DNA of 64,000 nt from Microbacterium sp. GCS4 (GCF_001262495.1 NZ_LGYE01000001.1:868001-932000), one strand, 5' to 3'; numbered from the stretch's first letter, positions 1 to 8,271 are shown. Notes: a model not told the origin generated them from the sequence alone. Numbers and translations: made by a program.

Positions 1-623
1 AAGTTGAGCTTCAGGAAGTTCTCGACGAAGCCGAGCGAGTTGTCCGGGTAGAGGAACGCCTGTCCGACGCTCTTCTTGTGCGCGTACGCCGCGATCACCG
101 GCAGCTTGGCCAGCATGCGGATCATGTTGAGCTCGACGTGCTCGGGGTTGTGGGGGTCGGTCTGACCCTCGTAGTAGGTCGAGAGCGCGGCGACCGCCGA
201 GGAGAGCACCGACATCGGGTGCGCGGTGTGCGGGAGCGCCGAGAAGAAGCGCTTGAGGTCCTCGTGCAGCAGCGTGTGGCGGCGGATCTTCTCGTCGAAC
301 TCCGCGAGCTCCGCGGCGGAGGGAAGCTCGCCGTAGATGAGGAGCCAGGCGACCTCGAGGTAGCTCGTGTTGCCCGCGAGCTGCTCGATCGGGTACCCGC
401 GGTAGCGCAGGATGCCCTTGTCGCCGTCGATGAAGGTGATCTCCGACTTGGTGGACGCCGTGTTGACGAAGCCGTAGTCGAGGCCCGTGTAGCCGGTCTG
501 GCGGGTCAGGGTCGAGAAGTCGATGCTGTCGTACCCGGCGGTGCCGCGTACGAGAGGGAACTCGGCGGTGGTCTCGCCGATCGTCAGCGTCGCCTTCGCC
601 TGCTGGTCTGCCGCTGCGCTCAC
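1..623 (-). CDS. gltA: Citrate synthase, N-terminal part (cut by window edge)
   Basis: Condenses oxaloacetate and acetyl-CoA to citrate, the entry step of the TCA cycle, in the cytoplasm. About 207 codons are visible. The N-terminal domain reads FIDGDKGILRYRGYPIEQLA, then HEDLKRFFSALPHTAHPM, then YAHKKSVGQAFLYPDNS, the usual order for type II (hexameric-like) bacterial citrate synthases. The catalytic C-terminal half lies left of the window. The GTG start at 621-623 is chosen because an ideal AGAGGAGG ribosome site (631-638) sits seven bases upstream and the next in-frame sequence is typical leader residues (SAAADQQAKATL). It is transcribed alone, from its own promoter (732-760), and its upstream neighbour dapC reads the same way but ends 170 bp earlier. 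Identity is secure; only the truncation limits it. Confidence 0.95.
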   Translation of the reverse strand, partial: MSAAADQQAKATLTIGETTAEFPLVRGTAGYDSIDFSTLTRQTGYTGLDYGFVNTASTKSEITFIDGDKGILRYRGYPIEQLAGNTSYLEVAWLLIYGELPSAAELAEFDEKIRRHTLLHEDLKRFFSALPHTAHPMSVLSSAVAALSTYYEGQTDPHNPEHVELNMIRMLAKLPVIAAYAHKKSVGQAFLYPDNSLGFVENFLKLN

Positions 624-731
624 GCGTGGGCCTCCTCTGGGGTCGTCATCAAGCCTTTTGTGGCGATGTCACGGCGTCGTGCGCCGAGCCGGATCGAGAT
701 CGTCGATACGCGACCGAATCGCTCCTACAGC

Positions 732-760
732 CTAGTAGTCGCACCGGCCTACTGTGACAA
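732..760 (-). promoter_or_regulatory. Predicted gltA promoter
   Basis: On the minus strand TTGTCA (755-760) and TACTAG (732-737) are separated by exactly 17 bp, a good housekeeping sigma match in an AT-enriched patch between dapC and gltA. The predicted 5' leader is about 100 nt. No operator is recognised. Confidence 0.5.
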
Positions 761-793
761 CCGACAAAACAATGACGGTCTGCCGGGTGTTTC

Positions 794-1906
794 CTACAGA
801 GTCACGGACTGAAGACGGCGAGCGGCCTCGAGCACCCGCTCGGTCGGCGCCGTGAGCGCCAGTCGCACATGCTTGCCGGAGTGCGCGCCGTAGAAGGGAC
901 CGGGCCCCGCGAGGATGCCGAGATCCGCGAGCCGTCCCATGCTCGCCCAGGCATCCTCCCCCGCGGTCGCCCACAGGTAGAGACCCGCCTCCGAGCCGTC
1001 GATCCGGAAACCGGCAGCCTCGAGCGCGGGGCGCAGCGCATCGCGGCGCTCCCGGTACAGCTCCTTCTGCGCCGCCACGTGCTCGTCGTCGCCGAGGGCG
1101 ACCGCCATGGCGTGCTGCACGGGGGCGGGCGGCATGAGGCCCAGGTGCTTGCGTGCGGTCAGCAGGTCGCCGACGATGCGCGCGCACCCCGCCAGGAACG
1201 CGGCGCGATAGCCGGCGAGGTTGGACTGCTTGCTCAGCGAGTACACGCTCAGCAGGTTCGCTCGGCTGCCGCCCGTCACCCGAGGGTCGAGGATCGACGG
1301 CACGGGCTCGCTCGCCCATCGGCCGTCCCAGCCCAGCTCCGCGTAGCACTCGTCGCTCGCGAGGACGGCGCCGAGTTCCCGAGCACGCACCACGGCCGCA
1401 GCCAGCTCCTCGACCGTCCAGGTGCGACCGTCGGGGTTGCCCGGGGTGTTGATCCAGATGAGCTTCGCACCCTCAGGCCACTCCGCCGGGTCATCCGCCG
1501 CGAGCGGCGTCGCTCCCACCACGCGCGCGCCGACCTCGTAGGTCGGGTAGGCGACGCGGGGGTGCACGACGATGTCGCCCTCCCCCAGGCCCAGCAGCGT
1601 CGGCAGCAGCGCGACCAGCTCCTTCGAGCCGATCGTGGGCAGCACGTTGTCGGTCGTGAGATCCTCGACGCCGCGGCGACGGGCGTACCAGGCGACGATC
1701 GCCTCGCGCAGCGAGGGGGTGCCCACCGTCTGCGGGTACGCGTGCGCGTCGGTGGCCTCGGCGAGTGCCCGGCGGATCAGCTCGGGCGTCGGATCGACCG
1801 GCGAGCCGACAGAGAGGTCGACGAGGCCCTGCGGATGCTGCGCCGCGCGCTCACGGTAAGGGACGACCGCATCCCAGGGGTAGTCGGCCAGGTCGTGGAC
1901 GCTCAC
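794..1906 (-). CDS. dapC: Succinyldiaminopimelate transaminase
   Basis: PLP-dependent class I/II aminotransferase of 370 aa that makes N-succinyl-LL-2,6-diaminopimelate in the lysine and peptidoglycan (DAP) pathway. The fold-type I landmarks are all present: substrate loop VGSPVDPTPE (33-42), INTPGNPDG (152-160), the PLP-contacting Asp185 in SDECYAE, and the Schiff-base Lys226 in YSLSKQSNLAGYR. Length fits actinobacterial DapC (about 365-375 aa). It starts with GTG three bases after the fdxA stop, so the two genes are one transcript; the fdxA-dapC pairing is common in actinobacteria. The ribosome site is weak, suggesting translational coupling to fdxA. A related aminotransferase specificity cannot be excluded from sequence alone, but the fdxA neighbour supports DapC. 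Confidence 0.88.
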   Translation of the reverse strand: MSVHDLADYPWDAVVPYRERAAQHPQGLVDLSVGSPVDPTPELIRRALAEATDAHAYPQTVGTPSLREAIVAWYARRRGVEDLTTDNVLPTIGSKELVALLPTLLGLGEGDIVVHPRVAYPTYEVGARVVGATPLAADDPAEWPEGAKLIWINTPGNPDGRTWTVEELAAAVVRARELGAVLASDECYAELGWDGRWASEPVPSILDPRVTGGSRANLLSVYSLSKQSNLAGYRAAFLAGCARIVGDLLTARKHLGLMPPAPVQHAMAVALGDDEHVAAQKELYRERRDALRPALEAAGFRIDGSEAGLYLWATAGEDAWASMGRLADLGILAGPGPFYGAHSGKHVRLALTAPTERVLEAARRLQSVTL

Positions 1907-1909
1907 GGG

Positions 1910-2230
1910 CTACTCGCCCTGGGGCGGGAGCGCCGCGATGATGGGGTGATCGTGCGCGATCACGCCGACCTTGGCCGCACCACCGGGCGAGCCGACCTCG
2001 TCGAAGAACTCGACGTTGGCCTTGTAGTAGTCCTGCCATTCCTCGGGCAGGTCGTCCTCGTAGTAGATGGCCTCGACGGGGCACACGGGTTCGCACGCGC
2101 CGCAGTCCACGCATTCATCGGGGTGGATGTACAGCGAACGCTCACCCTCGTAGATGCAGTCAACGGGGCATTCGTCGATGCAGGCGCGATCCTTGACATC
2201 GACGCACGGAAGGGCGATCACATACGTCAC
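1910..2230 (-). CDS. fdxA: 7Fe ferredoxin (FdxA type)
   Basis: Small electron carrier of 106 aa with one [3Fe-4S] and one [4Fe-4S] cluster. The N-terminal cysteines run C9-x7-C17-x3-C21-x3-C25-P and the second set runs C40-x2-C43-x2-C46-x3-C50-P, the arrangement of actinobacterial FdxA. The acidic C-terminal half (YYEDDLPEEWQDYYKANVEF) is also typical. Start is GTG at 2228-2230. A -10-like TAGACT (2237-2242) lies exactly six bases upstream, so the message is probably leaderless; the intervening GGAGGG could instead act as a too-close ribosome site. It leads the fdxA-dapC operon. Its redox partner is not in the window. Confidence 0.95.
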   Translation of the reverse strand: MTYVIALPCVDVKDRACIDECPVDCIYEGERSLYIHPDECVDCGACEPVCPVEAIYYEDDLPEEWQDYYKANVEFFDEVGSPGGAAKVGVIAHDHPIIAALPPQGE

Positions 2231-2239
2231 CCCTCCAGT

Positions 2240-2725
2240 CTACGACCCGTGGCCTGTGCGCTCTCCCTGCGCGGGTCGCGGGACGACGCCGGGCACCTCG
2301 GTGATCGGGGCAGCCGGCGCCGTGTCCTCGGGGACGGATGCCGCGCCCGGCGCCTCGGTACGCACCGGTACGCGCGAGAGCGAGGGCCAGGCCACCACGA
2401 GGAGCACGAGACCCGCGACCAGGTAGATCCAGATCTGACCGCTCAGCGAATCCTGAACGACGATCGACCCACCGGGACCGACGCCGGAGATCAGGATGAG
2501 CATCCCGACCATGCCGAGTCCTGCCGCGAGCGCCGCGCCACGGTCGTGGGTGAGAGCCCGGATCGCGACGAGGATCGCGCCGCAGGCGATGGCGCCGACG
2601 ATGAGCCCCGTGGGCACCGGGCCCCACGTCACGCTGTGGGCGATCGTCCCGGCGACGCCGAACACACCGCCGACCAGGGCCGCTGCCACCCACGACAGCA
2701 CTCGGGAGATCCATCCGCTACGCAC
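2240..2725 (-). CDS. Four-helix integral membrane protein, function unknown
   Basis: A 161-aa protein with four hydrophobic helices at about residues 8-28, 36-54, 66-86 and 97-113, followed by a Pro/Ala/Glu-rich cytoplasmic tail of about 45 residues. No catalytic motif is visible. It resembles conserved actinobacterial membrane proteins that sit beside fdxA-dapC, but I do not recognise a defined family. Start GTG at 2723-2725 has TAGGAT (2732-2737) exactly six bases upstream, so it is likely leaderless. Its TAG stop overlaps the first half of the fdxA -10 element, so the two genes are packed end to end but each may have its own promoter. Confidence 0.75.
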   Translation of the reverse strand: MRSGWISRVLSWVAAALVGGVFGVAGTIAHSVTWGPVPTGLIVGAIACGAILVAIRALTHDRGAALAAGLGMVGMLILISGVGPGGSIVVQDSLSGQIWIYLVAGLVLLVVAWPSLSRVPVRTEAPGAASVPEDTAPAAPITEVPGVVPRPAQGERTGHGS

Positions 2726-2770
2726 GCAACGATCCTACGCGGGCGGGAGCTGCACCCGTTCTCCGCCCTC

Positions 2771-3085
2771 TCAGCCGGCGAGACCGAACAGGCGCAGCAG
2801 GGCCGCCGTCACTGCTGCCGCGACGACCACCACGAGGAACGACTGCCGCAGCCACAGCAGACCCGCCGCGACGAGCACCGCGGGAACACGGGCGTCCACG
2901 ATCACGGCCTGCCCGTCACCCAGCGTCTGCACCGCCACCAGCGCCGCGAGCAGTGCCACCGTGAGGAGGTCGGAGATGCGGGCGGGGCGTGGGCGCTCGA
3001 GCACCTTCGGCGGCACGAGGTAGCCGACCGCTTTGAGACCGAGGCAGATCACCGCAGCGAGCAGCACGGCGCTCCACACGCTCAC
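2771..3085 (-). CDS. azlD: AzlD-family small subunit of branched-chain amino acid exporter
   Basis: A 104-aa, very hydrophobic protein with three to four membrane helices, matching the AzlD family in length and in its hydrophobic pattern (KAVGYLVPP near residue 18, then long helices to LLRLFGLAG). AzlD pairs with AzlC (as BrnE with BrnF) to export branched-chain amino acids and methionine. The GTG start overlaps the azlC stop by four bases (GTGA), so translation is coupled and expression should follow azlC. The assignment rests on family pattern plus the azlC neighbour. Confidence 0.85.
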   Translation of the reverse strand: MSVWSAVLLAAVICLGLKAVGYLVPPKVLERPRPARISDLLTVALLAALVAVQTLGDGQAVIVDARVPAVLVAAGLLWLRQSFLVVVVAAAVTAALLRLFGLAG

Positions 3086-3792
3086 CGGATCACCTCGGGC
3101 TGCGGTGCAGCGGGGTCCGCGTCACGGCCCAGCCAGTCGAACCATCCCACCAGGATCGCGACGCCGGCGGCCACGAGCACCGGCAGCCCCGGCATGAGCG
3201 CAGGGGTCAGGGCGGCCGCGACCACCGCCGCGGCGATGCCGACAGCGACCGCCTGGCGCTGCTTCAGGCGCGGCCACAGCAGCGCGAGGAAGGCCGCGGC
3301 CGCCGCCGCATCCAGCCCCCACGTCTTCGGGTCGCCCAGCACGTCACCCACGAGCGCGCCGATGAGCGTCGTGGCGTTCCACCCGAGGAAGATGCCGATG
3401 CCGGTGACCCAGAAGCCGACGCGCCGCAGACGAGGGTCGCTCTGCGACACCGCCACGGCCGTGGACTCGTCGATCGTGAAGTGGGCCGCGAGGACGCGGC
3501 GTCCCGCGGTCGTGCCGACGATGGGCGACATCCTCATGCCGTAGGCGACGTTGCGCACACCGAGCAGCACGGCCGAGGCGATCGCGGACGGCAGCGCGGC
3601 GACCCCGCCGGCCGCGAACACCCCGACGAACGCGAACTGCGACCCGCCGGTGAACATCAGCAGGCTCAGGACGCACGTCTGCCACACGTCGAGGCCGGAG
3701 GCGACGGCGAGCGCGCCGAAGGAGACGCCGTACGCACTGGTGGCGAGCACGACCCCGAGCGCTTCGCGCCACACCTCGCGTTCGGCGGTCAC
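3082..3792 (-). CDS. azlC: AzlC-family branched-chain amino acid exporter, large subunit
   Basis: Inner-membrane exporter subunit of 236 aa. It has the AzlC signature near the start (ALGVVLATSAYGVSFGALAVASG), FTGGSQFAFVGVF, and DESTAVAVSQ about halfway. An ATG at 3874-3876 would add 28 residues, but I choose the GTG at 3790-3792. It has CGGAG five bases upstream, it gives the usual family length, and the longer form would start upstream of the predicted promoter (3829-3857). It leads the azlC-azlD pair and is divergent from an XRE-cupin regulator 93 bp away, the classic place for a local repressor or activator. Substrate is inferred from family (BrnFE-like). Confidence 0.88.
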   Translation of the reverse strand: MTAEREVWREALGVVLATSAYGVSFGALAVASGLDVWQTCVLSLLMFTGGSQFAFVGVFAAGGVAALPSAIASAVLLGVRNVAYGMRMSPIVGTTAGRRVLAAHFTIDESTAVAVSQSDPRLRRVGFWVTGIGIFLGWNATTLIGALVGDVLGDPKTWGLDAAAAAAFLALLWPRLKQRQAVAVGIAAAVVAAALTPALMPGLPVLVAAGVAILVGWFDWLGRDADPAAPQPEVIR

Positions 3793-3828
3793 GCGAGCTC
3801 CGTTCGCTTCACTGAACACATGGTCATA

Positions 3829-3870
3829 ATTCTGAACATTCGCGGATGGATAGTCAAGCGAACGATCGTT
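3829..3870. promoter_or_regulatory. azlC promoter with adjacent palindrome
   Basis: On the minus strand TTGACT (3852-3857) and CAGAAT (3829-3834) are 17 bp apart, predicting a start of transcription near 3822 and a 30-nt leader to the GTG start of azlC. Just upstream lies the perfect 10-bp palindrome AACGATCGTT (3861-3870), between the -35 box and the regulator start at 3886. CTGAACA is present twice (3812-3818 and 3832-3838), one copy overlapping the -10. These are candidate sites for the XRE-cupin regulator; none is proven. Confidence 0.5.
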
Positions 3871-3885
3871 TGACATGATGAACGG

Positions 3886-4434
3886 ATGGACGACCTCCGC
3901 ACCCGCATAGCGCGCACCCTCCGACGAGAGCGCGAAGCCGCGGCGATCTCCGTCTCGGAACTCGCCCGACGTGCCGGGATCTCGAAGGCCACGGTCTCCC
4001 AACTCGAGTCCGGGGCCGCCAACCCCAGCGTCGAGACTCTGTGGGCTCTCGGCGTCGCGCTCGGCATCCCCTTCGCCGTCCTGGTGGATCAGCAGCAGAA
4101 CGCACCGACCCTGATCCGGGCCGACGAGCTCGCGGGCGTCCCCTCCGCCGCCGCGGCCTACAGTGCGACGCTGCTCTCGGCGAGCCCGCCGGGAGCGCGC
4201 CGCGACCTGTACGTGATCACCGCGGAGCCCGGCGACCCACGCCGCTCCGACCCGCATCACGCCGGCACCACCGAGCACGTGATCCTCATCTCCGGCCAGG
4301 CTCACATCGGCCCTGTCGGCGCACCCGTTTTACTGAACCCCGGCGACTACCTTTCTTACCCCGGGGACGTGCCGCACGTGTTCGACGCGACCGTGGCAGG
4401 CACCCGCGCCGTACTCATCTCCGAGCTCCGCTGA
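3886..4434 (+). CDS. XRE-cupin transcriptional regulator
   Basis: A 182-aa DNA-binding regulator. The N-terminal HTH_3 domain spans about residues 8-65 (VSELARRAGISKATVSQLES is the helix-turn-helix). A linker and a C-terminal cupin domain follow at about 110-180 (HHAGTTEHVILISGQAHIGP, then LNPGDYLSYPGDVPHVF). This architecture senses a small ligand in the cupin barrel. It is divergent from azlCD, so the likely job is to control branched-chain amino acid export, possibly with autoregulation. No good ribosome site precedes the ATG; CATGAT sits six bases upstream, compatible with a leaderless start. It ends two bases before the stop of the convergent MFS gene. Confidence 0.88.
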   Translation: MDDLRTRIARTLRREREAAAISVSELARRAGISKATVSQLESGAANPSVETLWALGVALGIPFAVLVDQQQNAPTLIRADELAGVPSAAAAYSATLLSASPPGARRDLYVITAEPGDPRRSDPHHAGTTEHVILISGQAHIGPVGAPVLLNPGDYLSYPGDVPHVFDATVAGTRAVLISELR

Positions 4435-4436
4435 CC

Positions 4437-6062
4437 TCACTCCGAGCGAGTCGCGGGCGACGGATCGGGGATCTCGTCCGGCTTGTACCGCGGTAGACGC
4501 GAGGCAGGCAGGATTGCGATCGCGCTGATCCCCGCGAGGATCAGCAGCCCGAGACGCAGAGTGCCCAGGCGCGTCTGCTCGTTCACCTCGACGGCCGCGT
4601 CGATCTGCGCGGGTGTCGCGTCCGTCTGCGCGAGAACGGCACGCAGGTCGTCGTTGCTGATGAAGTTCACCTCGTCGAGGTCGACCTGTGCGACCAGCTC
4701 CGGCGGCAGCTCGGGATGCTCGACGACAGCGCGCGCCACTCCGAGACCGAGCAGCGACACGAGCAGCGCGCCGGCGACCGCCGTGCCGACCGCCGAGGCC
4801 AGATTCTGCGTGGTGCCGCGCAGCGATCCGACGTCGCCCGCCAGCTCGGAGGGGGCAGCGGTCACGAGCACGTTGAACACGAGGGTGACGAGCGCGCCCT
4901 GTCCGATCCCGAAGACCACGAGACCCAGGATCGTCGGCAGCGTCTCCCAGTTGTTGTCGACCACGAAGGAGAGCCAGACGAGCGCGGCTGTCGTCAGCAC
5001 GAACCCGGCCACGCCGATCACGCGCGGCGGATAGCGGCGGTAGAACCGCACGACGAGCGTCGCCGTCACGAACACCGTGAGGTTGAACGGCATCATCGCG
5101 AGCGAGGTGTCGAACGGCGTGCGCCCCTGCACGATCTGGATGTACAGCGGGATCGTGAAGTTCACGCACGCCTCGAGCGCCACCACGATGAACATCGCGT
5201 ACACGGCCGCGCGCTCGCGCGAGGAGTCGAGGACGCTGAGATCGATCAGTGGGACCTTGCCCTCCGCCATCCGCCGACGCGTCCACAGGAAGAACAGCTG
5301 ACCGAGCACGACGCCCACCACGATGAACACCGGTGCAGGCGACAGTCCGAGGATGCTGAACGGCGCAGCCTCGGTCGCCGCGACGGCGCCCCACCCGTTG
5401 AGGTTGTTGAAGCCGAGGGTGAGCAGCACGATCGCCGCTCCGATCAGCAGGGAGGCGACGAGGTCGATGCGGATGGAGGCGTCGCCTCTGTCGCTGCGCA
5501 GCGTGAAGCTGAACGCGAAGACCACGACGGCGATACCGAGCACGATCGCGAACATCGGACGCCATCCGACCAGCGTCCCGAGCGTGCCCCCGATGAGGAA
5601 CGCGGTGACTCCCGAGATCGCCCGCGCCGAGCCGATCGCCCCGATTGCCGTGGCCTGCTGCGTGCCGCGGTAGTTCTCGGCGATGAGCGCCACGATCGAG
5701 GGCACGATGATGGCCGCAGCCGCGCCCGCGACCGCCTGGCCCGCGATCGCCCACCCCACGCTCGGCGAGACGATCATGAGCACGGCGGACCCCGCGAAGA
5801 GCACGATGACGACGCGGAAGATCAGCACCCATCCGACCCTCTGCCCGAGCTTCGCTCCGGTCATCACGAGCGCGGCGACCGCGAGCCCGTACATCACGAT
5901 CGTGGTGCTGGCGACGGTGGGCGGCACGCCGAACTCGCTCACGATGCCGCCCAAGGAGATCGGGAGGGCTGCGACGTTGAACGACATCAGCACCTGTGCC
6001 AGGAAAAGACTGATGAGCGGGAGCCAGGACTTCCTGACCTCGGTCGACGCCGTGTGTGCCAT
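4437..6062 (-). CDS. DHA2-type MFS drug/solute transporter
   Basis: A 541-aa membrane transporter. The N-terminal half reads like the 14-helix DHA2 (QacA/EmrB) class: a first helix near LISLFLAQVLMSFNVAALP, then conserved loops (TGAKLGQRVGWVLIF) and the extra central helices of the 14-TM group. There is an extended hydrophilic segment at about 430-500 (ELPPELVAQVDLDEVNFISN) before the last helix. That loop, rich in Glu and Asp, is typical of actinobacterial members. The start ATG at 6062 has AGAGGAG just upstream. It is convergent with the XRE-cupin gene and follows glsA by 30 bp in the same direction, so it could be co-transcribed with glutaminase. Substrate unknown. Confidence 0.85.
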   Translation of the reverse strand: MAHTASTEVRKSWLPLISLFLAQVLMSFNVAALPISLGGIVSEFGVPPTVASTTIVMYGLAVAALVMTGAKLGQRVGWVLIFRVVIVLFAGSAVLMIVSPSVGWAIAGQAVAGAAAAIIVPSIVALIAENYRGTQQATAIGAIGSARAISGVTAFLIGGTLGTLVGWRPMFAIVLGIAVVVFAFSFTLRSDRGDASIRIDLVASLLIGAAIVLLTLGFNNLNGWGAVAATEAAPFSILGLSPAPVFIVVGVVLGQLFFLWTRRRMAEGKVPLIDLSVLDSSRERAAVYAMFIVVALEACVNFTIPLYIQIVQGRTPFDTSLAMMPFNLTVFVTATLVVRFYRRYPPRVIGVAGFVLTTAALVWLSFVVDNNWETLPTILGLVVFGIGQGALVTLVFNVLVTAAPSELAGDVGSLRGTTQNLASAVGTAVAGALLVSLLGLGVARAVVEHPELPPELVAQVDLDEVNFISNDDLRAVLAQTDATPAQIDAAVEVNEQTRLGTLRLGLLILAGISAIAILPASRLPRYKPDEIPDPSPATRSE

Positions 6063-6091
6063 GCGGAGCTCCTCTGGGATGGTGGGGGATC

Positions 6092-7105
6092 TCAGTCCCC
6101 GGGGTGCTGCGCTGCAGCGGGCGCGGAGGCGAACAGGTTCAGCCCGAGGGACCGGGACAGATGTGCGATCGCGAGCTGCGCGCGCACCGAGTTGCCCGCG
6201 TGGTCGAGTCGCGGCGAGAACCCCGCGACGGCTCCTTTCCCGGGCGAGACCGCGACGATGCCGCCGGAGACGCCGGACTTCGCCGGGAGGCCGATCTCGA
6301 ACAGCCACTCCCCCGAGCGTTCGTACAGCCCGGTGGCTGCGGCGACCGCGAGCGTGTCGCGACAGACCTCGGCCGACACGACCTGAGCCCCGGAGACCGG
6401 GTTGACCCCGCCGTCCGCCAAGGTCGCACCCATCACGGCGAGGTCGTGGGCGTCGACGAGGAGGGCGCACTGGCGCGTGTACACGTCGACGATCTCGTCA
6501 GGGTCCCCCTCCAGCCGTCCATAGCTGCGCAGCAGTCGCCCGATCGCGCGGTTGCGGTCGTTCGTGGCGGCTTCGGAGGCGTACACGGTGCCGTCCAGAC
6601 TCAACGGGCGCCCCGCGAAAGCCGACAGCCCTTCCCGCAGGCGCTCCCACTGCTCGACCGCGGTCGCCCCCGGCATCAGGGCGGTCGTCGCGATCGCCCC
6701 GGCATTGACCATCGGGTTCATGGGGTGTCCGCCATTGAGCTCGAGCGCCATGACCGAGTTGAAGGCGAGACCGGTGTTGTTGACGCCGACGATCTCGCGC
6801 ACCCGCTCGTGACCGTGCTCCTGGATCGCGAGGGCGTAGACGAAGAGCTTCGAGATCGACTGGATCGAGAAGGCATGGTCGGCGTCGCCGGCGTCGTGCA
6901 CTCCGCCGTCGACCTCGATCAGCGCCAGTCCGAAGAGATCGGGGTCCACGGCAGCCAGGACGGGGATGTAGTCGGCGACGGTCCCCGTCCGGTCGTCGGC
7001 GTACCTGCCGTGCGCTTCGAGGACGAGTTCGTCGACGCGGGCCCAGCCGGGCAGCGCACCGGTGGACACGCTCTGGGGAACTCCCTGCAATGCTGTGGGA
7101 TCCAC
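6092..7105 (-). CDS. glsA: Glutaminase
   Basis: Hydrolyses glutamine to glutamate and ammonia in the cytoplasm. 337 aa of the serine-dependent beta-lactamase-like fold. The nucleophile motif is AFSIQSISKLF with Ser83 and Lys86 (SxxK). Other family motifs are EVDGGVHDAGDADH, LELNGGHPMNPMVNAGAI and ETCY-region equivalents near AKSGVSGGIVAVSPG. An in-frame upstream start at 7135 would add ten residues, but the GTG at 7103-7105 has a strong GGAGGAGG site directly in front, so I use it. The MFS gene follows 30 bp downstream. The family has housekeeping and acid-stress roles; the sequence does not say which applies here. Confidence 0.93.
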   Translation of the reverse strand: MDPTALQGVPQSVSTGALPGWARVDELVLEAHGRYADDRTGTVADYIPVLAAVDPDLFGLALIEVDGGVHDAGDADHAFSIQSISKLFVYALAIQEHGHERVREIVGVNNTGLAFNSVMALELNGGHPMNPMVNAGAIATTALMPGATAVEQWERLREGLSAFAGRPLSLDGTVYASEAATNDRNRAIGRLLRSYGRLEGDPDEIVDVYTRQCALLVDAHDLAVMGATLADGGVNPVSGAQVVSAEVCRDTLAVAAATGLYERSGEWLFEIGLPAKSGVSGGIVAVSPGKGAVAGFSPRLDHAGNSVRAQLAIAHLSRSLGLNLFASAPAAAQHPGD

Positions 7106-7159
7106 GCGCCCTCCTCCGGATCGACGACGCCCCACCCGTCCTCCCTCACGGTAGTGCGG

Positions 7160-7209
7160 CGACGGCCCCCTGCCTAGGGGTCCGAGGACCGGAAGGCAGA
7201 GGGCCGTCG
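7160..7209 (-). terminator. Intergenic hairpin downstream of the transglycosylase-like gene
   Basis: The arms CGACGGCCCCCTGCC (7160-7174) and its complement (7195-7209) pair over 15 bp with one mismatch around a 20-nt loop. It lies 17 bp past the stop of the gene ending at 7226 and just upstream of glsA. There is no clear U-tract, as is usual in high-GC actinobacteria. Confidence 0.65.
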
Positions 7210-7225
7210 AGGGCGGTGTGAGAAC

Positions 7226-8098
7226 TCAGTACCAGTTCGAGGCCTGCGAGTGCCCCCAGGCGCTGCATGGCGAGCCGTACGCACGGTCGATGTAGCCGAG
7301 GCCCCAGGCGATCTGAGTCGCCGCGTTGGTCTGCCAATCGCTGCCGGCCGAGGCCATCTTGCTGCCGGGGAGAGCCTGCGGGATGCCGGTGGCGCCGCCG
7401 TTCTTGTTGTACGCCTGGTAGTTCCAGCCGGACTCCTTGGTCCACAGCGAGTTCAGGCAGGAGAACTCGCCGTCGCCCCAGCCGTACTGGCTCGACATCA
7501 TCTGCCGCGCCGTGGCCTTGGCGCCCTCGACCGTGTTGGCCTGGGCGAGGGCGGCCGCAGCCGCGGCCGCCTGCTCCTCCGCGACCTTGCGCTGCTGGGC
7601 GGCGGCGTACGCCTGCTGCAGCGCGGCGGTCTCGGCGACGATCTCGTCGGTCCCGGTGACGGTGTAAGCCGTCAGGCTCGTGACCTCGCGCGCCGACAGG
7701 TCGTCGCGGTCGCCGAGGCGGTCGATCCACGCGGTCAGATCGGTCGTGTCGACGGCAGCCGGCGCTCCGGCGAGGTCGAGACCGGAGGCTGCGACCTCGG
7801 AGCTGAGTGCGGTGGCCGCGGACATGGCGTCCTCGGCGAGGGAGATCGTGATGGCCGAGTCATCGACCGACTTGCCGGTCGGCTGCGGCGAGCCGGTCAC
7901 GAAGGATGTGACGTCGGCGACGGCATCCGGGATCTCGGCGCCTGCGGCCGGAGCCGAGACCAGGCCGACGGTGAGAGCGGCGCCGACGACGCCGGCGGCG
8001 ACGGTGCCGAAGATCCACTTCGGACGTCGCGAGGTGACCGCGGCACGCGCTTCGGCCACGTCGGAGGCGCGCCGGAGCGCGCGGGTGTTCTGCAACAT
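7226..8098 (-). CDS. Exported transglycosylase-like cell-wall protein
   Basis: A 290-aa secreted or membrane-anchored protein. A basic N-terminus is followed by a hydrophobic segment at about residues 30-52 (IFGTVAAGVVGAALTVGLVS), then an Ala-rich, helical middle (about 130-185, AAAQQRKVAEEQAAAAAAAL). The C-terminal 75 residues carry a lysozyme-like aggregation-promoting/transglycosylase pattern: WTKESGWNYQAYNKNGGATG, IPQALPGSKM and GLGYIDRAYGSPCSAWGHSQ. The Glu in TKESGWN is the likely catalytic acid. It probably cuts or binds peptidoglycan outside the cell. The start ATG at 8098 is preferred over a TTG at 8167 because it places the basic region at the N-terminus; its ribosome site is weak. 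Its own terminators lie on both sides, so it is monocistronic. Confidence 0.82.
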   Translation of the reverse strand: MLQNTRALRRASDVAEARAAVTSRRPKWIFGTVAAGVVGAALTVGLVSAPAAGAEIPDAVADVTSFVTGSPQPTGKSVDDSAITISLAEDAMSAATALSSEVAASGLDLAGAPAAVDTTDLTAWIDRLGDRDDLSAREVTSLTAYTVTGTDEIVAETAALQQAYAAAQQRKVAEEQAAAAAAALAQANTVEGAKATARQMMSSQYGWGDGEFSCLNSLWTKESGWNYQAYNKNGGATGIPQALPGSKMASAGSDWQTNAATQIAWGLGYIDRAYGSPCSAWGHSQASNWY

Positions 8099-8206
8099 GG
8101 GTAATCGACTTTCGGGTCGTCGTGCGCCCTCCGCGGGACCCTCATCGGGAGTCGATCCCGGGCGCAAGGTAACGATTCTGCAACATCGACCCTGGATGCT
8201 TCATGA

Positions 8207-8250
8207 GAGAGGGCCCCGCCCCGTCGATCTCGACGGTGCGGGGCCCTCTC
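8207..8250. terminator. Strong hairpin after typA
   Basis: Near-perfect inverted repeat: GAGAGGGCCCCGC (from 8207) pairs with GCGGGGCCCTCTC (to 8250), and CCGTCG/CGACGG extends the stem inwards with a single C-T break. It starts 22 bp beyond the typA stop. The stem is about 20 bp with a 4-nt loop; there is no U-tract. Confidence 0.75.
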
Positions 8251-8271
8251 AGGACCTGCGTATACCCAGGC

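Noticed and set aside
869..3544. Very long plus-strand open frame over dapC, fdxA and azlD
   Set aside because: It has no stop because the minus-strand genes are GC-rich in their third positions; its product is Arg/Asp/His-rich low-complexity sequence with no family resemblance. The same applies to other long antisense frames such as 24162-27422, 15266-17062 and 18737-20122.
3870..3875. TTGACA hexamer as a -35 for the XRE-cupin gene
   Set aside because: A -10 at 17 bp would fall inside the coding sequence, so it cannot drive this start.
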